Of a stretch of 6,394 nt of DNA, positions 1-6,394 are shown piece by piece. This DNA comes from Flavobacteriales bacterium (GTDB taxonomy: Bacteria; Bacteroidota; Bacteroidia; Flavobacteriales; UBA7430). The position numbers and the translations under genes were made by a program. Position 1 is the stretch's first letter. The number at the start of each line of letters is the position of its first letter. The notes beneath the pieces were generated by a model. It did not search any database. It saw only the letters and a program-made list of their open reading frames with translations, and was not told the DNA's origin. The stretch covers positions 3,616 through 10,009 of the forward strand of contig NYWQ01000001.1 of assembly GCA_002685115.1 (NCBI GenBank), given 5' to 3'.

Positions 1-435
1 TCATCTGTTTTAGCTCCAATTATCAGTAACATTATCCTAGCGAAAGATAATACAGGTTTGGCGTATCTCCCAGAATGGGAATTCAATGGAATTGGGGACA
101 TCCAAATTGGACAAGGCTACCAAGTAAAGACGAATGCTGAAATAAACCTTAGCTTGCAAGGGAATCAGATTCTACCCGAAGAAAACACAGTAGAGCTTCT
201 ATTAGGCTGGAATATTTTAGGATATCTAAGAACTCAAGCTGCTCCAGCGAATTTGGTTTTAGCGCAACTTGTTGCACAAAACAACTTAGTTATAGCTAAA
301 AATGGTAACGGAGATGCTTACCTACCTCAGTGGGAATTTAATGGGATTGGGACAATGAAGCCCGGAGAAGCTTATCAAATTAAAACAAACACAGCGGCAA
401 CATTCTTGTACAATTCAAACAACAGTTCTTACTAA
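1..435 (+). CDS. Repeat-module secreted/surface protein, C-terminal fragment (5' end off window)
   Basis: The frame is open from base 1 to the TAA at 433-435, giving 144 visible residues; the real start lies left of the window. No enzymatic motif is visible. The fragment holds two copies of a module with period 85 residues. The core has the pattern AK-x5-AYLPxWEFNGIG, then a G and a Y-Q-x-KTN ending (codons 11-46 and 96-131). Before the second core is the segment LGWNILGYL, which probably begins each module. From memory, similar GWN/AYLPxW modules recur near the C-termini of large secreted flavobacterial proteins, but I cannot name a characterised function. The protein ends shortly after the second copy in an Asn/Ser-rich tail, with no recognisable type IX secretion C-terminal domain. 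It lies 87 bp upstream of the GH3 gene on the same strand. A role in adhesion or in presenting an upstream catalytic domain is inference only. Confidence 0.75.
   Translation, partial: SSVLAPIISNIILAKDNTGLAYLPEWEFNGIGDIQIGQGYQVKTNAEINLSLQGNQILPEENTVELLLGWNILGYLRTQAAPANLVLAQLVAQNNLVIAKNGNGDAYLPQWEFNGIGTMKPGEAYQIKTNTAATFLYNSNNSSY
31..138 (+). repeat. Tandem protein module, copy 1 (core)
   Basis: This is the first of two coding repeats 255 bp apart. Its 36-residue core matches the second copy at 20 positions, including the uninterrupted pairs AYLP and WEFNGIG and the closing KTN. Third-base differences between the copies show that the duplication is old rather than recent. Confidence 0.75.
286..393 (+). 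repeat. Tandem protein module, copy 2 (core)
   Basis: This is the second copy of the module, offset by exactly 255 bp (85 codons) from the first. The complete unit probably starts earlier, near base 190, with the LGWNILGYL segment. The equivalent part of copy 1 lies outside the window. Confidence 0.75.
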
Positions 436-452
436 ATAATTAAACCTAATAT

Positions 453-470
453 AACAGACTTCAGACTGTT
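453..470 (+). terminator. Weak hairpin after the repeat-module gene, possible terminator
   Basis: AACAG (453-457) pairs with CTGTT (466-470). Two further CT/AG pairs form inside after an A-A mismatch. The hairpin lies 17 bp past the stop codon and is followed by CTTTCT, a poor U-tract. It may end or attenuate transcription before the GH3 gene. The stem is short and a chance match is possible. Confidence 0.3.
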
Positions 471-522
471 CTTTCTCAACACTTGCTATGCTTTAGTTTA
501 GTGATCTATAAAATTTACTTCC

Positions 523-2826
523 ATGATTTTATTAAAAAAATGCGCTTGGCTATTAATGGCTTGCCAACTATTCGTTAGTTCCTGTTCAGACTCAAATGTG
601 CAGAGTCCAAAAAACCGTAACATTGAACAAAGAGTAGAAATGCTGCTTCGTAAAATGACATTAGCAGAAAAAGCTGGACAAATGACCCAAGTTGGTATTC
701 CAACCATTTTAGAACAAGAAGGGTATTGGGATGCGGCTGACACCCTAATCATTGACACCAACAAACTAAGAAAAGCCTTAAACGAAGATCACATTGGTTC
801 TTTTGTTGGCAAAGGCTTTTACCCTCCATCCAGACAAGAATACTATCATTTCATCAAACAAATTCAAGATTTTGCTGTGAATGAAACTCGGTTAGCCATC
901 CCTATTGTTTATGCAACAGATGCGGTACACGGGGCACATTACACTGCAAAATCAACCATTTTTCCTCATCAGATAGCTATGGCGGCTACATGGAATCCCA
1001 CTTTAACTGAAAAGATGGCAGAGATCACTGCCTACGAGCTAAGAGCTTCTAATACCCCATGGAATTATGCTCCGGTTGTTGACATTAGCTGGCAAGCACA
1101 ATGGGGAAGAATTTACGAGACCTTTGGTGAAGATACGTACCTAACAAGTACCATGGGAAAAGCATTTAGCAAAGGTGCCCAATCCGATAGCATGGCAAAC
1201 TTGGAAAAAACAGCCCTTTGTTTAAAACACCTTATTGGGTATGGATCGCCTCTTTATGGAAAAGATCGTAAAAACACGCTAATGCCTGAAAGGTTTATTC
1301 GTCAATATTATTTACCTCCATTTCAAGAGGCCATTAAAAGTGGCGTTAAATCAGTAATGATTAGTTCAGGTCTTGTAAACTCAATTCCGTGTCACGTAAA
1401 TAAATTTCTAATCACAGAATTGTTAAAAGAGGAGTTAGGCTTTACAGGAATTGCTATTTCAGACTGGGGCGATATGCAATTCCTGAGTGATTTCCATAAA
1501 ACAGCTCCGAACCACAAAGCAGCTGTAGAGCAAATGGTGAATGCGGGTATCGATATGTGTATGGTCCCTTACGATGCAAGTTTTGCACATCATGTTATTG
1601 ATCTAGTTAATGAGGGGGCAATTCCACTCACAAGAATTGATGATGCTGTGCGAAGAATTTTAACTTTTAAATTCGAATTGGGCTTGTTTGAGCAGCCAAA
1701 TACACACTTTGACGATTACCCTGATTTTGGCTCAAAAAAATTCGCTAAAGAAAGTTACCGAGCAGCTGCAGAAGGAATTACTTTACTTAAAAACAACAAT
1801 ATTCTGCCTTTAGAGAAAGGAAAAAAGATACTTGTTACCGGTGTTGCAGCACATTCGCTAAATTACCTAAATGGGCCTTGGACGAGAAGTTGGAGCGGGC
1901 AAGACACGAGCTACAACGATAATGAAAAGAATACGATTTTTGAGGCACTTATTGAAAAAAATGGCGCAGCTAATACGAGTTATTATGCAGGTACCTCTTA
2001 CGATGCAGACCTAAATACAAAAGAAACTCTAAAGGCCGCAAAAAATGCTGACTGTATCGTAATTTGCTTAGGAGAAGAACCAGCAACTGAACGCCCTAGT
2101 GACATCAAAGAATTATACTTACCAAAAGCACAAAGACAATTCGTTAAGGAACTTCATAAAACGGGGAAACCTATCGTACTTGTAATGGTTCAGGGTAGAA
2201 CTAGAATAATCTCAGACCTAACGCAATTGGCTGATGGAATAATAATGGCTTATTACCCGAGTCATGAAGGTGGAGATGCTTTGGCTGATATTCTTTTAGG
2301 AGATGTAAACCCATCGGGTAAATTGCCACTCACCTACCAAAAATACGCTGCGGCTCCAATGCCTTACATTCATACGGTAACTGACAGAGCAGATAACTTT
2401 GGTGGGTATTCCGATTACGACCCACAATGGCCATTTGGATTTGGCTTAAGCTATACAGAATTTACCTATGATAAGATAGCATTAAACAAAAAAGAACTCA
2501 CTAAAAACGACTGTTTGATAGTTACTGTGCAACTAACAAACAGTGGAAAAAGATCGGGTAAAGAAGTTGTTCAACTATACCTAAGAGACGAGTATGCGAG
2601 TATTGACCCGGATTTTGAACGATTAATACGATTTAAGAAAGTATCGCTTCTGCCTGGAGAAACAAAAGAAATTGAATTTAAAATCAGCCAAAAAGACCTG
2701 GCATTTGTATCGGCTGAGAATAAATGGATGACCGAATCTGGTGAATTTACACTCGCTACAGGAAACCGAATGGACCAAAAAAAATCAGTAAAATTTACTC
2801 TAAAATCTAATACAGTAAACAAATGA
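523..2826 (+). CDS. GH3 beta-glucosidase, lipoprotein
   Basis: This is a 767-residue, full-length family 3 glycoside hydrolase of the long three-domain type, expected to remove glucose from the non-reducing ends of beta-gluco-oligosaccharides. Residues 1-20 are a basic then hydrophobic signal ending FVSS before Cys21, a lipobox, so the protein is probably membrane-anchored. The N-terminal TIM-barrel domain spans about 37-390. It contains a DAVHG motif (Asp133), Lys235-His236 and GKDR, and the nucleophile motif SDWGD with Asp314. The C-terminal alpha/beta sandwich covers about 418-640; Glu523 in the ATERPSD segment is the likely acid/base by analogy with barley ExoI. A fibronectin III-like domain follows at about 665-750. 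The ATG at 523 is chosen because it gives the signal peptide, and an in-frame stop lies at 502-504. The next gene overlaps by 4 bp. The family assignment is secure. Glucosidase rather than xylosidase activity is inferred from the GH16 neighbour. Confidence 0.93.
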   Translation: MILLKKCAWLLMACQLFVSSCSDSNVQSPKNRNIEQRVEMLLRKMTLAEKAGQMTQVGIPTILEQEGYWDAADTLIIDTNKLRKALNEDHIGSFVGKGFYPPSRQEYYHFIKQIQDFAVNETRLAIPIVYATDAVHGAHYTAKSTIFPHQIAMAATWNPTLTEKMAEITAYELRASNTPWNYAPVVDISWQAQWGRIYETFGEDTYLTSTMGKAFSKGAQSDSMANLEKTALCLKHLIGYGSPLYGKDRKNTLMPERFIRQYYLPPFQEAIKSGVKSVMISSGLVNSIPCHVNKFLITELLKEELGFTGIAISDWGDMQFLSDFHKTAPNHKAAVEQMVNAGIDMCMVPYDASFAHHVIDLVNEGAIPLTRIDDAVRRILTFKFELGLFEQPNTHFDDYPDFGSKKFAKESYRAAAEGITLLKNNNILPLEKGKKILVTGVAAHSLNYLNGPWTRSWSGQDTSYNDNEKNTIFEALIEKNGAANTSYYAGTSYDADLNTKETLKAAKNADCIVICLGEEPATERPSDIKELYLPKAQRQFVKELHKTGKPIVLVMVQGRTRIISDLTQLADGIIMAYYPSHEGGDALADILLGDVNPSGKLPLTYQKYAAAPMPYIHTVTDRADNFGGYSDYDPQWPFGFGLSYTEFTYDKIALNKKELTKNDCLIVTVQLTNSGKRSGKEVVQLYLRDEYASIDPDFERLIRFKKVSLLPGETKEIEFKISQKDLAFVSAENKWMTESGEFTLATGNRMDQKKSVKFTLKSNTVNK

Positions 2827-3896
2827 AATTAGAACGTATTACACTTTGCGCTATCGCAATTGCACTATCGGCTTGTACTCAAAATAAACAAGCGCAAAAC
2901 ACAAATTTTTCTAAACAACCTACGGAATCTGTTGCCAATTGGGAAGGTTGTATGGTAAGTGCTTATCTATTTCAAGAAGATGGTAGAGCTTTACCTGAAA
3001 ATTCTTTAGAGCTAATTGAAGAGTTTGAAACATTGATTGAACACGACTTAGGCTCTGTTATGTGGTACCCAACTTTTGCAGATAATTTCCCAACAAAGGA
3101 ATGCAAGGCACTTAAGGAAAAAAACATAATACCGCATTTAACATGGGAGCTCTTTTTCCCAGATTCGGTAGCCTACAACACTATGCCCTTAGAAGATACT
3201 TATAGTTTAATAGATCAAGTTCTTAATGGAAATCATGATGCCTATATTGAACAGTTTGCTTTGGATGCAAAAGAGTACTCAGACGAAGTCCTTATCCGAT
3301 TTTTACATGAATTTAATGGAAATTGGTATTTGTGGGGTGGGAAAAAAAATGGAGCAGAAAACGGTGGGCCTCAAAAAGTAGTAGCAGTTTGGAAATATGT
3401 AGTGGATAAATTTAGAGCAGTAGGTGCAGACAACGTAAAATGGATTTGGAACCCACACGGCCCAAGTATAGATATCGTGGCAGACGAATGGAATAATATT
3501 GCCAATTACTGGCCAGGAGATGCCTATGTGGACTGGATTGGTATGGATGCCTACAATTGGTATCCAAAAGATCCTTGGGGAGGAACGCGTCCGTACCGTG
3601 ATTTTGACAATTGTTTTAGAACGCTATACGACGCATGTACTGAACTAGGTGATCAACCGATTATGATTGCCGAATTTGGAACACCTGAGTTTGAATACGA
3701 AGGACAAAACAAAGCGTTATGGATCCAAGATGCATTTGACAAAATAAAGAACGACTATACCCGCATAAAACTATTTGTTTGGTTTCAAATAAACAAAGAA
3801 TTAGACTGGCGAGTAAATTCGAGTGATGCTGCACTTTTAAAATTTAAAGAGGGGATTAAAGACCCTTACTTTTCGGCAATGAAAGGCGTGAAATAA
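2823..3896 (+). CDS. GH26 endo-beta-glycanase, lipoprotein
   Basis: This 357-residue protein has a lipoprotein signal (LSAC, Cys18) followed by a Gln/Asn-rich linker and one catalytic domain from about residue 38 to the end. GH26 is a clan A TIM barrel with two catalytic glutamates. Glu163 in RFLHEFNGNW fits the acid/base, and Glu284 in IMIAEFGTPE fits the nucleophile. The WNPHGPS segment (209-215), the DWIGMDAYNWYP segment (237-248) and the closing DWRVNSS (328-334) are also typical of GH26 proteins. The family includes beta-mannanases, mixed-linkage beta-glucanases and beta-1,3-xylanases; the motifs do not separate these. The GH3 partner and nearby GH16 enzyme favour a beta-glucan, but this is inference. 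The ATG overlaps the GH3 stop as ATGA, so the two genes are probably one transcript with coupled translation. No carbohydrate-binding module is attached. Confidence 0.88.
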   Translation: MKLERITLCAIAIALSACTQNKQAQNTNFSKQPTESVANWEGCMVSAYLFQEDGRALPENSLELIEEFETLIEHDLGSVMWYPTFADNFPTKECKALKEKNIIPHLTWELFFPDSVAYNTMPLEDTYSLIDQVLNGNHDAYIEQFALDAKEYSDEVLIRFLHEFNGNWYLWGGKKNGAENGGPQKVVAVWKYVVDKFRAVGADNVKWIWNPHGPSIDIVADEWNNIANYWPGDAYVDWIGMDAYNWYPKDPWGGTRPYRDFDNCFRTLYDACTELGDQPIMIAEFGTPEFEYEGQNKALWIQDAFDKIKNDYTRIKLFVWFQINKELDWRVNSSDAALLKFKEGIKDPYFSAMKGVK

Positions 3897-3910
3897 AAAA
3901 AGCCTAAAAA

Positions 3911-3954
3911 AAAGTTTGGTGATTTACTTCTCAAGAAGAAAATCACCAAACTTT
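3911..3954. terminator. Strong hairpin between convergent genes, probable bidirectional terminator
   Basis: Bases 3911-3925 and 3940-3954 are perfect 15-bp reverse complements. A few more pairs (CTTCT with AGAAG) are possible inside the 14-base loop. The hairpin begins 15 bp after the GH26 stop and lies 26 bp past the GAPDH stop on the other strand. The A-runs at about 3896-3910 become U-tracts for the GAPDH transcript, so it is a textbook intrinsic terminator in that direction. On the GH26 side only a short TTT follows, but the stem alone is strong. Confidence 0.85.
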
Positions 3955-3980
3955 AAATGGTATTTTAAGCGTATTATATC

Positions 3981-5003
<1,023 letters not shown>

Positions 5004-5077
5004 TTACACTAAACAATGAACTTTTTTGCATTTGATGAATTAATGTCCCAAAGTTTAATACTGCAAATTTAGTGTAA
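5004..5077. repeat. 10-bp inverted repeat in the GAPDH upstream region
   Basis: TTACACTAAA at 5004-5013 is the exact reverse complement of TTTAGTGTAA at 5068-5077. The arm centres are 64 bp apart. The second arm overlaps the candidate -7 box, and the first lies 18-28 bp upstream of the GAPDH start codon. A further half-copy, ACACTA at 5083-5088, faces TAGTGT at 5070-5075. The arms could be operator half-sites; a chance match in AT-rich DNA is also possible. Confidence 0.45.
5064..5071 (-). promoter_or_regulatory. Candidate Bacteroidetes -7 promoter element for GAPDH
   Basis: Read on the minus strand, this is TAAATTTG, matching the Bacteroidetes -7 consensus TAnnTTTG exactly. It would place the transcript start about 70 bases before the GAPDH ATG. 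No TTTG-like -33 element is clear at the expected spacing, where the sequence is GTGTG followed by a T-run. The rest of 4986-5209 is AT-rich and shows no open frame of note. The GAPDH start has no Shine-Dalgarno sequence, only an A/T-rich leader, as is usual in this phylum. Confidence 0.45.
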
Positions 5078-5209
5078 AAAACACACTATATAATATTTCG
5101 ATTCATTTATCTGCAATTTAAGGTGGGGAATGAGCATTCATTTTAACTCAAAAAAACTCCATTCCGAAGAATAGAGATTAAAATAATACAAAAGTAAAAC
5201 TAGTGTAGA

Positions 5210-6088
5210 CTACTCGTTGGCATAAACCTTTACCCAATCGATTTCGATTTGTGTAGGAAATTCTGTTATAACGCTAGGACCTGCACTGGTAATGGCTAAA
5301 TTTAAAATAAGGTACCATTGACTCTCATTAAAAGGCCATTTGTATTGAGGAGGATACATACTAGGAATAACTTCATTTTTTTTATTTCCATCAACATACC
5401 ATTCTATTTTATCTTCAGACCAGCGTACTTCATACACATGAAAATCATCTGCATAAGAACCACTCGCAATATTAGCATAAAAACTCTCGTAAACATGTTG
5501 TCCGCTATTAAAAGGACAATTTCCTAAATGAGCAGCTCCAGTTGTTTGAGTTGTGATCCCATTCGTTCCCCACTGTTCCATGATGTCAATTTCGCCATCA
5601 CAAGGCCAATCTCCACCTACAGGAAGCATCCAAAAAGCTGGCCAAAAGGCTTTACCATCCATAGTTTTCATACGAGCTTGAATGGTTCCGTATCTAAAAT
5701 CAAACAATCCATCTGTTTTAATACGTGAAGATGTATAATTAAAACCACCTCTACTTTCTTCGCGAGCTACTATTTTTAGTGTTCCGTCGCTCACAAAAGC
5801 ATTTTCAGATTGGTAATACTGAAGCTCTCCATTTCCCCAACCCCAGTCGCCATTACCGGTTTCGTGTACCCATTTAGTGGCATCTAATTCGCTGCCATTA
5901 AAATCGTCGCTCCAAACCAAACCTTCGTTGTTTGCATACAAACAGTTGCCGTCTTCTTCTTGGGCAGCTGAGTTGTAATTTGAGGCAGCGATGTCCATAC
6001 AACCCAGAACTGGAGGGGGAGTTGGTACATCACAACCAACTACTAAAATGAATATAAAAACAACTAAAACGTATAGATTTCTTTGCAT
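5210..6088 (-). CDS. GH16 laminarinase-like endo-beta-glucanase, lipoprotein
   Basis: This 292-residue enzyme is expected to cleave internal beta-1,3 (or mixed 1,3-1,4) glucan bonds with retention. The signal peptide ends VVG before Cys19, a lipobox, so it is probably an anchored lipoprotein. After a PTPPP linker, residues 29-51 form a small GCMDxxAxNYN...DGNCLY motif with two cysteines (Cys30, Cys49), common in Bacteroidetes exported proteins. The GH16 jelly-roll domain runs from about 57 to the end. The WGWGNGELQYYQ segment (82-93), WPAFWMLP (149-156) and the catalytic EIDIME (Glu166 nucleophile, Asp168, Glu171 acid/base) are typical of the laminarinase group. The ExDxxE spacing fits the beta-bulge type. 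The protein ends with the final DWVKVYA strand, so no C-terminal binding or secretion domain follows. The gene lies 18 bp downstream of the CBM9-like gene, probably in one transcript. Agarase or carrageenase is unlikely from these motifs; lichenase activity remains possible. Confidence 0.93.
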   Translation of the reverse strand: MQRNLYVLVVFIFILVVGCDVPTPPPVLGCMDIAASNYNSAAQEEDGNCLYANNEGLVWSDDFNGSELDATKWVHETGNGDWGWGNGELQYYQSENAFVSDGTLKIVAREESRGGFNYTSSRIKTDGLFDFRYGTIQARMKTMDGKAFWPAFWMLPVGGDWPCDGEIDIMEQWGTNGITTQTTGAAHLGNCPFNSGQHVYESFYANIASGSYADDFHVYEVRWSEDKIEWYVDGNKKNEVIPSMYPPQYKWPFNESQWYLILNLAITSAGPSVITEFPTQIEIDWVKVYANE

Positions 6089-6106
6089 GAGTTAAATTTA
6101 TAGTTT

Positions 6107-6394
6107 TTACTTCTTGATCACCAATTCTCCCCATAAAGATGGGTTATCATGAAAACCTTCCCTATCGTATGAATTCCATCTAAATTGATCTTTCCGGACT
6201 TCTTTATCGGATGATCTGTCCACAGCAAATTCAATACCGTAGGTTCGTCCCTTCTCAAAAGAATCTATATTTAAGGAACTTAAGGGAATCTGTATTTCAA
6301 ACTGGTGCAAGTCACCCTTAATTTGTGATGCAACTAAAGCCTCTTTTAGATGGGCTCTACTTTGCCAGTCCCAAACGTTCGCATTTTCAGCTAA
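6107..6394 (-). CDS. Protein with CBM9-like C-terminal domain (5' end off window)
   Basis: The minus-strand frame is open from the right edge to the TAA at 6107-6109, showing the last 95 residues. The visible part has the look of a family 9 carbohydrate-binding (DOMON-like) beta-sandwich: FEIQIPLSSL (32-41), a strand with YGIEFAVDR (52-60), then an RW pair (72-73) and the ending NPSLWGELVIKK (84-95). The PSxWGxL ending is the most telling. CBM9 modules bind sugar chain ends, often fused to a catalytic domain, but related domains also occur alone in exported proteins of unknown role. Any enzyme domain would be off the window. The gene ends 18 bp before the GH16 start, so the two are probably cotranscribed and may act on the same glycan. 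The match is by eye only and the domain is incomplete. Confidence 0.6.
   Translation of the reverse strand, partial: LAENANVWDWQSRAHLKEALVASQIKGDLHQFEIQIPLSSLNIDSFEKGRTYGIEFAVDRSSDKEVRKDQFRWNSYDREGFHDNPSLWGELVIKK

Noticed and set aside
58..435. Reading the first gene as a 125-residue protein starting at a TTG at base 58
   Set aside because: The frame is open to base 1 and the translated upstream part continues the first repeat copy, so base 58 is internal to a longer gene.
436..522. A promoter for the GH3 gene in the 87-bp gap
   Set aside because: No clean TAnnTTTG or TTTG pair at proper spacing was found; the nearest candidate near 487 mismatches the consensus.
498..764. Minus-strand open frame opposite the GH3 start
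   Set aside because: It lies opposite the signal peptide and N-terminal domain of a well-supported gene and its translation resembles no known protein.
2571..2822. Minus-strand open frame opposite the GH3 C-terminal domain
   Set aside because: It is fully antisense to a conserved domain and has no recognisable motif or start signal.
5127..5165. Possible terminator hairpin after the GH16 gene (GGAATGAG with CTCCATTCC)
   Set aside because: The stem is 8 bp with one bulge and a 22-base loop, and no U-tract follows on the minus strand.
5318..5728. Two successive plus-strand open frames opposite the GH16 gene
   Set aside because: Both are antisense to the catalytic domain and show no protein-like features.
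6107..6310. A separate 67-residue protein starting from a TTG at 6310 on the minus strand
   Set aside because: The same frame continues without a stop to the right edge, and the domain pattern needs the upstream part, so this is a cut gene.

Overview
The window looks like part of a polysaccharide-degradation locus from a marine-type Flavobacteriia (Bacteroidetes). The DNA is AT-rich, start sites lack clear Shine-Dalgarno sequences, three exported glycoside hydrolases carry lipoprotein signals, and the edge proteins carry modules typical of flavobacterial secreted proteins. The genus cannot be named from the sequence alone.

Layout from left to right: (1) 1-435, plus strand, the C-terminal end of a protein made of tandem ~85-residue GWN/AYLPxWEFNGIG modules, cut by the left edge. 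(2) 523-2826, plus strand, a GH3 beta-glucosidase lipoprotein. (3) 2823-3896, plus strand, a GH26 endo-glycanase lipoprotein overlapping the GH3 gene by 4 bp. (4) 3911-3954, a perfect 15-bp hairpin that probably terminates transcription from both sides. (5) 3981-4985, minus strand, a complete type I glyceraldehyde-3-phosphate dehydrogenase. (6) 4986-5209, a 224-bp intergenic region with a candidate Bacteroidetes promoter and a 10-bp inverted repeat. (7) 5210-6088, minus strand, a GH16 laminarinase-like lipoprotein. (8) 6107-6394, minus strand, the C-terminal end of a protein with a CBM9-like fold, 18 bp upstream of the GH16 gene, cut by the right edge.

Taken together, the GH16 enzyme (internal cleavage of beta-1,3-glucan), the GH26 enzyme (internal cleavage of a second linkage, perhaps mixed-linkage beta-glucan or mannan) and the GH3 enzyme (release of glucose from oligosaccharide ends) suggest breakdown of laminarin or a related beta-glucan. 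GAPDH would act on the resulting glucose in lower glycolysis. The substrate is inferred from family membership and gene company. No SusC/SusD pair, transporter or regulator is visible, so the window does not prove a complete polysaccharide utilization locus. No stretch over 300 bases lacks a gene. I found no RNA gene, insertion sequence, CRISPR array or defence system, and no convincing wholly new system.
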